64,000 nucleotides of DNA. Source: Heligmosomoides polygyrus polygyrus (Eukaryota > Nematoda > Chromadorea > Rhabditida > Heligmosomidae). Numbering within the stretch: position 1 is the stretch's first letter; each line of letters starts with the position of its first letter. The DNA is taken from contig OX377205.1 in the NCBI GenBank assembly GCA_947396885.1, positions 60,980,969 to 61,044,968 of the forward strand, in the 5' to 3' direction. The translations under genes and the position numbers were made by a program. Of this stretch, positions 20,654-33,000 are shown in pieces. The notes beneath the pieces were generated by a model. That model did no database searches, was not told the DNA's origin, and saw only the letters and a program-made list of their open reading frames with translations.

Positions 20654-21314
20654 ACGGGCCATTCCTGGCGTGTAAAAGCCTTTAGGTCGGATGGGTAGCT
20701 TTGCAGCCCACGTCGCTAAGGCTGGGAATTCAGCCGCCAGTTCATTTGATGAAAATTTTCTCGAAGCTGAGCGATCCCAGAAAGGTCCAAATAACAGCGC
20801 ACTTAATACTAGCTCTGGGGAATATGACGATGTGCAAACATTGACTGCGAATGGCAGTTGTTCGTCTTACAGGATTTTCCAAAATGTGTTCCCTCACACC
20901 CTAGGTTTCTGTGTAAAAAGAGTGAAAATCAGTAAGAAATGCTCGCTCGATGGGCACAAAAAGATAACCCCATATTTTCTGGGCCCAATCGCGTCGTTTA
21001 AAGGCGAGATGCACATTCCGGCAAAACGATGATTTTAATGTCAAGAAGAAATGACGTGCTAGCGGCTCCCCTTACATCTGCCGAACATCGCACCTGCAAG
21101 AGACTAGCTGTGGAATTCCTGCAATTTTAGATTTTTGGTCTTTGCTCATTTACCATTTTAGAGGAAAAGTTCTGCTTTATGTAGCGTAGAAAATTATTGC
21201 GCAACATCTTCTTTGTAACGAATGAAGAATGAAATTCTGTAAGAGGCGCTCCGACGCGGGCTGAAGAGCTACCCATACGATCTAAAGGCTTTTATCACGC
21301 CAGGAATGGCCCGT
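20654..21314. mobile_element. MITE, 661 bp, TA target duplication
   Basis: Terminal inverted repeats of about 50 bases begin ACGGGCCATTCCTGGCGTG and end with their complement; TA flanks both ends (20,652-20,653 and 21,315-21,316). The TA duplication suggests a Tc1/mariner-mobilised element. The open frame 20,691-21,032 lies inside and has no recognisable motif. Confidence 0.65.
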
Positions 21315-21321
21315 TATGAAT

Positions 21322-21376
21322 AACCAGTCGTAGGCGGCCTAGCGGCCGCCTACGACTGGTTGGGGGCTTCGCCCCC
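21322..21376. repeat. Perfect hairpin followed by second hairpin
   Basis: AACCAGTCGTAGGCGGCC (21,322-21,339) pairs perfectly with 21,344-21,361. It is followed at once by GGGGGCTTCGCCCCC. A diverged version with the same order lies at about 59,365-59,410. Confidence 0.85.
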
Positions 21377-21482
21377 AAACCCCGAGAATAGGACGCCATG
21401 GCCGCTACGGGTTTCCTATTCTTTCCTAGGCCTTCTGACCATTATGTTAATCGAGATGGATCGGCTGATCTTCCTCAACGTG

Positions 21483-21690
21483 ATCCTCAAAAAATCGATA
21501 ATATCGATCGATATCGATTGGTCGACTTCAGATTCGTGTTCAGCGACCTCGATTACCCCCAAGGCCGAAGTTTCGCGCCACTTAAACGCCATCCTCAAAA
21601 AATCGATAATATCGATCGATATCGATTGGTCGACTTCAGATTCGTGTTCAGCGACCTCGATTACCCCCAGGGCCGAAGTTTCGTGTCGCC
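21483..21690. repeat. 108-bp tandem duplication
   Basis: ATCCTCAAAAAATCGATAAT begins at 21,483 and again at 21,591. Each unit runs through GATATCGATTGGTCGAC and GTGTTCAGCGACCTCGATTA. Related sequence in inverse orientation is seen at 22,250-22,450 and in the same orientation at 58,930-59,040. Confidence 0.85.
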
Positions 21691-21885
21691 GACGTGTTCG
21701 GCACGTCTGCGGCTTGCCATGCACGGTTGCCGATGTGTTTGGCACGTCTGCGGCTCGCCTGGGGCTCGCCATGCACGGTCGCCGACGTGTTCGTCACGTC
21801 TGCGGCTCGCCATGCACGGTCGCCGACGTGTTCGGCACGTCTGCGGCTCGCCATGCACGGTCGCCGACGTGTTCGGCTGCCGCGC
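21688..21885. repeat. 41-bp minisatellite, about 4.5 copies
   Basis: Units of GTCGCCGACGTGTTCGGCAC followed by GTCTGCGGCTCGCCATGCACG repeat head to tail. One unit has an extra TGGGGCTCGCC. The long frames across it are a by-product of the repetition. Confidence 0.85.
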
Positions 21886-22449
21886 CCCAACTCAAGTGTG
21901 ACGGACGGACACACGCACACACACACACGCTTGCTGCTTTATATATAGTAAGATACTGCTCCACAATAATCTACGCCGTGTGGGCAAATAGTCTTTATAA
22001 TTGTACGAAATTTGGTGCATTTCTAGACTCTTTATAGAACTAAGTTTTTGTTGCAGGACTTATGGGACACCTTGTATATAGTAAGATTCTAGTATCATCA
22101 TACTCTATAATAACGCGCTAAGCGATGAGTCATAACATCGATCGGCGCCGCCGCACAAATTAGTCATAAAATAGGGGAAATAAGGGGGAGGGGGAAACTA
22201 CGGCCGAAAATAGTGAAAAATACCCAGACGTCTTCTACCTGCCTGGGAACTTCAGCCCTGAGGTGATCGAGGTCGCTGAACACGAATCTGGGGTTGGTTT
22301 TTGAAGTATCGATCGCCATCAATCGATATTGATCAAATTATCGATTTTTTGTGGATGTCGTTCAAGCGGTTCGAAATTCCAGCACTGGGGCTACCGAGAT
22401 CGCTGAACACGAGTCTAGAGTTTGTTTTTGAAGTGTCGATCGCCATCAA

Positions 22450-24122
22450 TCCTCCCACATGGTTCAGCACCGTAGCGTGGGGGTAGCAATGGGTGTCGAC
22501 TGCGATGTACAGTGGAGGTTTTATCTGCGGCAGGGTCTCCCAAGCTGAGAAGGAGTTCGACAATTCTTCGGAAGCCTAGCGAAGTCTGAATCACAGCACG
22601 CCCCGAAGGCAAGAAAGGGGTGATACGAACTCCGCACGGGGTGAGAAAGGAGGTACACACCATAAGCGGTTGTCGGTATGGGATGTCTCCTCATGTGATG
22701 TCCGGCTCGCCATGCCGTGCAGAAACTGCAAAAATGGCAACGGTTCAAGCGTCAGGCCCAGGATGACAGGCCGGCTGATGGAGAAACTCGTCACAAACCA
22801 TGATTAAGAGTCGCAATGGACCATGATTAAGTGTGAAAGCTAGGACGTCACCCGGAAGTGACGCGCAGAACCCCCGTCCGAGTTCTGTGGTCAGTATGCG
22901 AGGGCTACCGAGGGTAGAACGGCCTCGGCCAAAGAAGCTAGCTCGAATGGGAACTCTGAAAGTGGGAACAATGACCGGAAGATCCAGAAGTGGCCGACTT
23001 CATGAAGCGCAGAAGGATAGAAATCCTGTGTCTGCAGGAAACGCGATGGAAAGGGGCGAAGGCCGAGGAGATTGGAGAAGGGGTCAAGTTGTTCTACAAC
23101 GGAGAGGACACCAAGAGGAACGGATAGCTGTCGCAGAGTCCCTCAAGGATTCGATAGCTGCTGTCCAAAGGATAAGCGACCGCATCATGTCTCTGCGGCT
23201 GGATAGAAGGAGGGTTACTGGACCGTCATGTCCGTCTACGCTCCGCAGACCGGATGCCCCGAGCACGAAAAGGATGAATTCTCCTCACGCTCGAGGAGGC
23301 AATAAGGTCCGTACCAGAAGGCGACTATTTATCCGTAGCAGGGGACATGAATGGACACGTGAGGAGTTGCAGAAGAGGAGTGGAAAGGGTTCATGGAGGC
23401 AAAGGGGTCGGCTTGGTGAATCCAGATGGAGAAAGAATTCTCGATCTGGCTGTTATCCACGACCTAGTTATCTGTAGCACCTTCTTCGCGAAGAGGGAGA
23501 GCCAGAAGGTGACCTATGCTAACGGAGGAAGAAGGACGGAAATACCACATCCTAGTGAGAAGGCCTGACCTGAAAATCGTCCGGGATGTAGGAGGGTGAC
23601 CCAAACGATCCTACGATGTGCCAAGGAACCCCCCGGCGAAATAAAGGGAGGAAAAAGAGGGAATAAGGCTGCATTATTCTGGAATGAAGAGGTGCAGGCT
23701 GCGGTAAGGGAAAAGAAGGAGGCCTATAAGCAGTGGCAGAAGACAAGGGCATCCGAGCATCTTACAGTCTATAGTAAGCTGAAGCGGCTGGCAAAAACAG
23801 CTGTAGCAAAGGCAAAGAGTGTGGATGCCCTATACGAAAAGCTGGACGAGCCGCAGGGAGAGAAGTTCACTACTCGGCTGGCCTGGGCACGGCATAGAGC
23901 CTGCGTCGACATTCGAGTGGTCAAGACGGTGAAGAGTGCTGATGGTAGGGTACTGCGGAAACTAGTCGAGGTCAGAAATAGATGGGAGGATTACTTCAAG
24001 GAACTGCTGAATGAGGAATTTCCGCGCAGGGAAGTCCTAGGTGAACATCAGAGCGGCTTCTCGGCCGCACTGACGGCCTCTCAACGGCTTCGCCGTAGTA
24101 ATAACTTCTCATCATCAATTTT
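22450..24122 (+). pseudogene. RTE-type LINE, degenerate, cut by assembly gap
   Basis: Across shifted + strand frames one reads KVGTMTGRSR, then ILCLQETRWKG (endonuclease motif), SVYAPQTGCPEHEKDEF, SVAGDMNGHV and DLVICSTFF, which together are the apurinic-type endonuclease of RTE LINEs. From 23,596 a long frame continues with WNEEVQAAVREKKEAYKQW and WEDYFKELLN, the linker before the reverse transcriptase. The RT core would fall in or beyond the N run. Several frameshifts make it inactive. Confidence 0.85.
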
Positions 24123-24322
24123 NNNNNNNNNNNNNNNNNNNNNNNNNNNNNNNNNNNNNNNNNNNNNNNNNNNNNNNNNNNNNNNNNNNNNNNNNNNNNN
24201 NNNNNNNNNNNNNNNNNNNNNNNNNNNNNNNNNNNNNNNNNNNNNNNNNNNNNNNNNNNNNNNNNNNNNNNNNNNNNNNNNNNNNNNNNNNNNNNNNNNN
24301 NNNNNNNNNNNNNNNNNNNNNN
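24123..24322. other. Assembly gap, 200 N
   Basis: Exactly 200 unknown bases; the round number suggests an estimated or placeholder gap, so the two sides may not be contiguous. Confidence 0.99.
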
Positions 24323-25299
24323 AGGTTAGTTCAAAACTGGTACTTTATATGCAGTCTACTGAAGATTTTTTTAATGAGATGAAAAAGGCACATCCTTAAA
24401 GGTGCAGGTTTAGCTTCAACAAGATATTTCTTCTATGTCTATAAATTTCTTCGTCTAATTTGCGATTTTACTATGATATCGTTCATAAACCCAAAATGGG
24501 CTTTACAAAAATAAGCAGAATTTGAGAACACAAGAAACATTCGAACCTGAAGCAAATGTTCTGCATGGTATCACGTGGTTCAAGAAGAAAATCAGAGCAG
24601 TTAAGTTCTGAAGTCGTAAAAGAGTGAGGACAAGTTTTCCTTGGATGACAGAGGAGAAAGGCTTTACAACTGAAATCTACGCTGCAGGACAGTAGAATTC
24701 GAGTAGATTAGAACTGGGCCGACGGTCCACAACTGTTTATTTCATTATCTGTTATCGTCTGCAGCGAGAGGAGGGCGTTGTGGGACAATAGTGACCATTA
24801 TGTGAAACAGGCAGATCTAAGGACTTTGTAGATATCTTTCAAAAGACGAACTGTACTAAAAAAAATTCGCTGTGTCAATGCATGATAGGAATTCTTCATT
24901 CAAACAACATGTGCTTTCAAAAACAGGCACTGTAGAGAAATGTTGGGTTGAAAAATTTTACTTAGCGAACGCATGTTCTGTAGAGTATTGGCAGGAAAAA
25001 TGAAAATGCTCAAAAATGTTGAGCCGTGCTATGGTGTAGCAAGGCTCAACGCTTCTACGCCTTGGATCTTTCCAGAAGTTGGACAACTTTCGGCAAGCTA
25101 AACGAACTAGGCTTAGTAAAAAATTGTTATTTTAGAAGTCTTATTGTTACCGTCTAGTTGTAGAACCCTATTGATTTCTCTCGCTTTCTTGTTGATGGAA
25201 GGAGGAATGATGTTATTTATTATGAAAATGGAAGCATTACGTCATATAACTGCGGTGTAGATGGAGTCGAGTCTAAAAAATCACTACACAAAAAGGTTT
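24323..25299. other. AT-rich stretch, nothing recognised
   Basis: No gene or repeat motif was identified between the gap and the transposon end at 25.3 kb. Confidence 0.4.
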
Positions 25300-25460
25300 G
25301 GATTATTACACAATAAAATACAACCGACTGAAGCTAACGCAAATTTTACTTAACGAAATTACCGAATTGACCATTTTTAACGCAAAAATTCTTCGTTAAA
25401 AAATAGTCGTTAAAAAATACCGAAAAAAAATTAACGCACACCCCCGGTGGAAATGTTGAC
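25300..25460. mobile_element. Right end of hAT-like GTTAA-rich element
   Basis: The sequence is rich in TTAACG/CGTTAA and ends TTAACGCACACCCCCGGTG, matching the ends of the element at 13,336-14,500 (CACGGGTGCAC when inverted). The left end was not found and may lie in the assembly gap. Confidence 0.5.
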
Positions 25461-25663
25461 AAGTGTTGAACCCAGATAGCAAGGGGGGGGGGGACGCGTT
25501 GATATTCTGGAAGGTATCCAAAGCGGCTTCACCACAGCAAGCTTATGAGATGTCTTTCAGTGGATTGCAGTTCAACTCCTGCTAGTTCTCAAAGGTCTGC
25601 GCTTTTCCCATCACTAAACAACGATAACAACGACTAATGTTCGTTTTGAACAAAATTCTCACT

Positions 25664-27516
25664 ATGAGGCTGACAATCAGCCCAGGGGATTTCAAGGAGT
25701 TCATGTTGTTCCTGCTTAACAAGGACGACGATTTGACGGTGCTATCTGCGTAAGCGTGTAAAAGGTCTATTGCAGGTGCAAAGGGAGGCTGACTGGATAT
25801 TATCTGTGTATTGCTGGAATCATGGGATGATATTTTGTATTTTCGTGTGGCTCACCGTGCTTGGTTTTTCACGCTAGACGTTGGTCTTTTTCGCCCATGC
25901 CTCAACAAATCTAAATGGTCACAAAGGTGATCGCGACGACGTGGTCACTTCAGGTCTAACTCCACGTCTCTCCAGGCTCACTTCATGTTTTTCGCGTTCG
26001 CCGGAGTTCGAGGAGACAACAGGACTCGCCTCGCACTGCAGCTCTTGTGGTTTTCGTCGGCGTCTAGAGTATGATTCGCCTGCTGAGCTCAGGTTTTCGC
26101 TACAAAGAGACGTTGCTGCCCGTGGTGAGTGGACTAACTTTTACCCGCTATCCAGTTTCCGGGATTTTGGCCTGTTTTGTTGTTCGTTATTCAGCGATTT
26201 TGGGCCGGATAACGAACAACAAAATTAGCTGACTGCTCATGTTTGGACGAAATGTTGAATGTTCCCTGTAGAAGATCGTCTACAAGGATAAGAGTGATTG
26301 GGGCACAAGAGAAGTCAATGAAGTCCAAAAGTGTTGGGTCCAAGTGCAAACTTCCTCGTTTGGGCACAGGATACAAACACAGTTGCACTTTAATTAGGCG
26401 TTAACTTCAGAGTCCATTCCTCCAGAGTCACTGATCTTGTACCACGGATCTCCGAGACCTGCTAAACATTTAGCTGATTATCGTCTTGTGACCGCAAGCC
26501 GTGCGCAGAACAGAAAAGCATACAAGCTGCCTCGACGATACAGTTAGGGGAGCAGGGCATAGCGCATCCAAAGAATTCTCCAGCGCCGACCTTCATTACA
26601 CACCATTCGCATTTTCTGTCCGGTTCCCGCTGATAATGGTGGTGCGTTCCTAATAATGAGGCATTAATCTTCTCTTTTAAAAAATCTAAATGGTATACTG
26701 AACCAACTTTCGACATCGCGGTCGTTTCAAAGCGTGCTGATTAATTCTGATTTGTTAGTTTTCTAGCGCAAGTTCTCATTATATAGGGGACCATTCTCTA
26801 AGGATGAGCCAAATACTCTGTTTCTACTCATCTGGTAGTCACAACTCTTTGAATGATGGGCTCCCGTTTGGCCTACACAATAGTTTGCAGTGGCCAGCCG
26901 ATGAAGATGCTAATATTTTATCCATCCCAGATAATCCCACGTCGAAGCGTCTTGGATTTTGGCATATTGCCGAAGAACAGTAAGTCCTCATCTAGCTGCG
27001 GAGATTGTTATGCAGACCTCTTTAGGGTCACACTTCAGCGCACCCGACTTCTCTACAGCATGAAAAGTCTACCGGAACCTCTCATCCAGGGACCAACCTA
27101 TTTTGCGTAAACTTTAATTGAAAAAAAAAGAACTAGGCAACTAAGTAAAACGAGCCAACTGACCCTGCGGAAACAAACACAAGGCAGGCAAGTTGCTGTC
27201 GGATCAAGACTAAATGTGAATGAATAAAAGGAGAATGAATCTCACATTAGTCTTCCTCCAAGGATGAGACATCGGCCTTCCGACTGTTTTTATACGGTCA
27301 GTGTAAAACACATAATTCGTCTCGTTTTCCCTGTCTCTTAAATGGCAAAAAAGACTGAAAATTGTACTATGAAATGGTCTTTCTACGAATAATTTCTCTA
27401 GCTCCCCTTGATTTCTCAGGGCACCCAAGAAGACGTTTATGCAGAAACGTCAGCCGAGTGGCAAAAAGAACGCATTGCAAAGCCGTTTTTGGACGGTCTT
27501 CCTACTGTTCCTCCCG
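25664..27516 (+). CDS. Unrecognised multi-exon gene
   Basis: Candidate exons: 25664-25749 (ATG, ISPGDFKEFMLFLLNKDDD, donor GTAAGC, phase 2), 25976-26124 (phase-compatible; ASHCSSCGFRRRLEYDSPAE; donor GTGAGT), 26803-26979 (LHNSLQWPADEDANILSIPD; donor GTAAGT), 27026-27106 (after a 46-base intron, phase-compatible; LYSMKSLPEPLIQGPTYF) and 27420-27516 (two frames open; one reads EWQKERIAKPFLDGLPTVPP). The 26124 to 26803 join does not match in phase, so an exon is missing or misplaced. I do not recognise the family. A CxxC pair in exon 2 may bind metal. It is convergent with the gls-1-like gene. Confidence 0.5.
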
Positions 27517-29760
27517 GTAAAATTTGGTTGGTGACAATCCATCGACTATGGAAATAAGTGTTTCGGATGGCTTGGGCGCAAACTGGAGCTGAAGATCGAT
27601 TTGGAGAGTACCCAAGAAGCGGCCACTCTTACATCCGGACCCAGAAAATCCCATAGATCGTCCGTCGTCAATGTAGTGACTGCACAATATTTCAGAAACA
27701 CCATTAAACTGATAAAGATTTCCTTACAATTTAAAGGTGCCTGAACTCATGATCTGCTGTTGAAATTGACGCAGTTAAGCCCCGTTTTTTTGTTGTTTGT
27801 TCGTCATCTGTTCTCTCGTTATCCGGTCATTTTTGAGCAAAATTATCCGTCATCCTGGTTTCAAAATTTCGTTATCCGCTCGTCCCTGATTGCTGCTCTG
27901 AGGAGTCGATCATGAGACTTACGCCACATCCCGCAGTCAATCGTCTAGGTGGCAGGGCACATCACGCGAGCGACCCTGTCCGCGGAACTCTAACAACAGT
28001 GCGCAGCTCAAAATCCGCTCAATTCCTCCGCAAGCCGCGCTGCAAGCAGCTAGCCACGACTACAGCTGTTCAGGTCATGGCACAACATGGTTTATGCGCA
28101 TGCATTCATGAATATGGCTAACATTCGATAACAACATGACAAATTAGTTTCCTAAGTGTGATCACAAAACATTATGTGTAGAACATGACAAGAGGAAATG
28201 AAGACGAAAAGAACTGAACTAGATGAATCAGTGACCAGTTATCAATCAGGGTTCGCAACACGAAATGTCCTCCGGCTCCACAGTGGTCTCGGAGGATCGA
28301 CTGGGAGGACCCTCGGACATTCCGCAGCGCTGTGCATCACAAAGGGAACAGTCGGACAATGAGTCCGTCCAGAAAAGGCAATGCGTACGTATGCATGACG
28401 AGCAAACAAAAACACTAAGAACTTGGAGAAAAAAGACGTCTGCTGGGTGGGACGCGACAGATGTAAGTGGATGTGGGCCGACAAGACATCGATGTGAATA
28501 CAACAAGCATTAAGCGAGCTCGGCGAGAATAACAACGAGTCGCCAAAGCAGCGTGAACTGGAAAGACAAAACCGGGACGATAAGGCGGATGGTAGCGCGA
28601 GTGTGGTCGGATCCAATCGACATCTTCCGCAGGCATCGTCTGTACGATCCTGAGCAAACCCATGAGTTTCTTAGGTAGCGCTCACAGGGACGAAGCCACT
28701 TTCACGTCGTCCAGCAGTTCCACTGCTTTGTGAGGCTACATTTCCGTTCAGCAGCATTACAGGTCATCCGACCAGGTGGCACACTAGCCGGAATGGTGGT
28801 ATGGCTCTCACGCTGCGGGATGCAGGACCTGTCAAGTGGAGATCACCACTGTCTCTGGCGCTGTAACCACTGGCACTGTAACCAGATGCCCGAATCCGCT
28901 TGGCTGGACAGACTCCTCCAAAACGAACAGTTGCAAGCTGGTCAGGCCTCGACATATCTCCCTGTGGAGATAGTGCAGAAATCCGGTCGCCAGCAGAGTC
29001 ACTCCTAGCCGACCTTGTTCTCTAAACGGACTGTTGACGGACTCTGCCACTGACTGAGCACGTATTTAGGAGCCGCTTTACGAACGAAGCTACTTGCTGA
29101 ACCGTCGTGGGGCGAACAGGTTCATGGTGGATAATAAATCGATTGAAACGGACTGCACAGCGAATCCTCTCTGCCGCTCGAGAGGTATGAACAAGACCTC
29201 ATTGCATCCGATTCCGCAAGACAACAAAAACCGGAAAGATTTTGCATCAGTGGGGGGGGGGGGGGAAGGATGAGTAAGAGCTTCCGAGTGGCATTTCCTT
29301 TTCGAGCACCTATACTTGTACCATTACAGTGAAGAAATAAAGCTCCCGAGTTCCTATAGACACAAAATGGCCCCATTTTATTGAAGTACCGCTGGAAATC
29401 GGCGAGAGCGAATCAACACAGCTGGGGTATATAACGCGCGCTTGCCCAACCGGGTTGAAAAGGGTACAGCAAGAGACGCAGCTATCCATTCATTTTATAA
29501 TACATGCCGCTGACTCGACCCGATCCGGCTCGGCAAGCGCCCGCTGGTAACACCGGTGCTCACAAATTACCAACCTATCAAGTGCAAATTAATTTGTTAC
29601 CTACTCATATTTCAAGATCTGTTTCACCACTTCTAGTTAATGCCGCGATGAGCCGTCAGAAGCCAAGGATACCTTCAGTTCAGCAGACCGACAGGGTAGT
29701 GCTGCGCCGTCGAGGGACGTCGACGACGACAGCTCTTGCCAGTCAGCTGCCGGGACGACG
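27517..29760. other. Between convergent genes, nothing firm
   Basis: Contains a G-run at about 29,251-29,264 and several open frames without motifs. 3' exons of the 25.7-27.5 kb gene may lie here but none could be phased. Confidence 0.35.
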
Positions 29761-30041
29761 TCATAAGTGCGGATGCGATTGGGAGGTTGGAGGAGGCGTC
29801 TGGCGGAAGACGTACGGCGAGAAGTGCCGCGGCAAGATGGGCATTCCTGGCACCAGAGGCATCATCGCCGGTGGAGGCATCAGACCGGGTGGCAGGTTCG
29901 GGAAATGCTCGACCCCCGTCGGGCGTGGACCCATTGCTGCTGCGGCCATCGCTAGTGTTGAGCAATTCGGGCACGTGCTGTCGTGGGTTCCTCCTCCAAA
30001 ATCCAGTCGAAAGGTGCCTAAAACGTTGGGCTGAGCTGAAT
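29761..30041 (-). CDS. gls-1-like terminal exon
   Basis: In phase after [21 protein letters not shown] matches the GTFRL motif that follows the knuckle in ZCCHC2/14; a Pro/Met-rich tail ends at TGA. A donor GTACGT at 29,815 leaves another continuation possible. Confidence 0.55.
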
Positions 30042-33000
30042 CTTTCAAGCGGGGCTCCTAGATTTGAAACATAGACCCTCAAAGCCCACCTAAAAGCATC
30101 CGTACCCTTCCCTTCGATTTCAAACTTCCCTCTTCCGTGAGATCAAGGAGGTCTAGAATGCGCAGCAAGAGCTGCTTCAACGCACTGCGCTCATAGGCAT
30201 ATTATGGAACACTTCAATGCCCCAAACGAGAAGTAGAAGCCATCAGGGTCTGAGGATGGACACTAGAACAAAATTAGCTCTGAAACTTCTCTGGTATCCT
30301 TGTTCTGATGTTTGATGGAATCCTCCTTCTACTGTCTTCCCAAGCCGATGAGCTACCGCTGCTGGGGAGAAAACGATGATGTCTGCGTTGGGACCAGTGC
30401 AACTCAGCCCAACTGGTAAGAAGCTCCCTTTCTCCACTTGTGAAGGTTCCGCACATACCTACGGCTCCTTTCTCATCTCACAAGAGCTCACCGTCTTTTT
30501 GCAGAGGAGGTTCCTTCGGACATTGAACAAAGGCATGTGGTCCTGCGCAATTACTGCACGACGGAAACTGGACCTGCAATGACCGCATTAGGCAGACTGC
30601 GAAACAAAGTGTGGGGAGTGCAGCATTCGGTAATCTTGAACGTATCGCTGTCATAGTGAATATCGCTGAACAACGTAGTGGCAGATCAAGCTCACACTGA
30701 TTAGAGGCCAACTTCCGCACGCTTAACCTAGGCGAGAACGTTGAGAAGAACTGACAAAAAGGAAAGTGGAAGCAGTCTGAGCTCTGCAACCACGCGCACA
30801 GAGCAAAGCGCTAAAACACATACTCTCTAAACGAGAAATGAAGCCATGCAGACATACCACAAACTACAAATCAGCCTCATCCTAGCATCATGAGCAGCCA
30901 GCTAGATGACCTTCGCCTGCAGACTACTGCGAGACCTACAGAGCAGCAGTTCTGTGGCCCAGCTGCTGGGAGGGAGCTAGCTACCCATGAGACTACAAGA
31001 ACAAGGCCATCGCCTAAGGGTCTCTGGCTCTAGGTGTTGTGCAACAAAGCTCAATGAGGGACTCGATCGATGTATACCTGAGTTTGCGGAACCCTTTCCT
31101 GGGGCTGAACATCGTCGTTTTGTTCCAAATTAGGATCCTGCAATGGGGCAGTAGTGTGAGCAAGATGCAAGCACGTACTGTTCGTTGGAAGTGAACCTTC
31201 GAATTCAACTGGGATGAAAGCCGCCACCGAAACGAATTAGTGGTTTTACGAACACGTCTCACATTAAGTCTCCAAGTGCAGGTCATGCAAGTTGTCCGGG
31301 GCAAGGCAACCCCAGCACGTGATGAATTTCCAAGCAGGCAAAACGATGGAAAATAGCGCTCGCCATTGACAAGTGAGACCGGTCAAGTGTTTACCTGAAT
31401 TCCCATTCCGCGGGAGGTGTACGACAACGCAGCTGATGCTACGGGAAATGTCGGCGGAGCAGAGGCCGGATGAGCGAAGCGCTGAGCTGGTGGAGAGGCC
31501 GTCCGCAAAGGACGCTCCGTTACCTTAACAAAGCGCCATTTAGGGGACTACAGTGGTAGTTAGTTAGCTGTGGAAATCATCACCTCGATCTCCTCAGAGC
31601 TTAACCTGGACGCAAAAAACTGCTCGTAGATCACCGAGCTCAGCATCATTCGCGCTGGCAAGTCCGACAGGGCGTTGATGTACTGGATGACGGCAGCGGG
31701 TGAACAGTCCATGGAGAAGTATGGCAATATCCGCAGTGCTGACGTTCCTGCTAATAAGCACGATATAAACGGTACCCTTAGTTGTCGAGATCACTTCTCA
31801 TGATGTCGAGCCAGACCTCGCACACTGCACTGTTCTCCGCAGCAGCATCTTTATATGCTCCCATAGAAGCTCTCAGACGAAACGGGAAGTGAGGAAGACG
31901 AACCTCTTCTCCCTTTTCTCTCAGACAGGAGTCGAACGCGCACTATTCCGTTTCGCGGTGGGAGCGCTCTTAATTCACAAACGGAACATATCCTATCTAA
32001 GTTGAGCATCCACGCAATTACCGATTTAAGCATTGAAGAGCCATTTGTTCTAACGACGTGTTTATCAATATTCAGAAGTATATTTTTATCTATATATATC
32101 AGATGTGCCTATGCCTCCACAGAATTTGTTCGAATTTCGACCCCCGACAGCCGGCTGCCGGGGTTGAACTCCGACCAAATCCTGTGGAGGCTTCTGATTA
32201 GAATGTCGTTCTTCACAAATGAATAAAACGGGCAGATTTGGTTCCGTGACGAAGTTTCCGTCAATGGAAAAGTCTATTGTTTGTGTGCGTTTGTCGCATT
32301 CAATTCCTCGTAGTCGGAAATACCTATACTACTTTTTGCTTCTGGATCAGTTTCTGGATCACTTCGTCACCGATGCTGTCCCAGGCAGTCAAAATAGAGG
32401 TTTTCAGATCTCCAACATTGTTGCCTGTTATTCAAGTAGACCTGCCGGACCAAGATACCCCACATGTTCTCCATTGGGCTGCAGTCAGGTGAGCAAGCTG
32501 GCCATTCCGTTACTCGGATTCGATTACGTTGGAGTCAGTCTGTAGTCGATTTGGACACATGAACTGCTGGACTCCAGTACGGCTTGATACTCTGGACTGT
32601 CCATTCGACATAGGAATCTGAGCTTCAGCTTCCAGCTGCTGCAGAAGCCTGCCAATGACATCAGAGAAGTTCCGTCGGATGAAGGTGATGCGAGGCTGTC
32701 GTAGATCTCTCCAGTAATACCGGTAGCCATCGGGACCATCCAGATTAAATTTTTTTCTTGTCGGTGAAGATGACCTGAACCAATAAGCGTGCGAAATTCA
32801 TGACGCCGATCAAACCAGAAAGTTCCTACCCTTTCCCATCGCGTCGCCATGTTTTTGCGGGCAAACTCCTGCCGCGCCTGCTTGTGGAAGTTCGTGAGAT
32901 GAGGTGCTTTCTGCATGGTCTGTCTGCAGATGTGTTCGTTCGATCGAATACAACGCCATATCGTTGTTCTCGATGCAGATAGACCCGTCTCAGCGCGAAC

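Noticed and set aside
20691..21032. 113-codon + strand ORF
   Set aside because: It starts inside the terminal inverted repeat of a MITE and has no recognisable domain.
21640..21930. Several overlapping ORFs on both strands
   Set aside because: They arise from a 41-bp minisatellite lacking stop codons.
26462..26716. Cys-rich - strand ORF (KCEWCVMKV, MPCSPNC)
   Set aside because: Attractive cysteine pattern, but it lies antisense between exons of the + strand gene with no splice context, promoter or recognised family.
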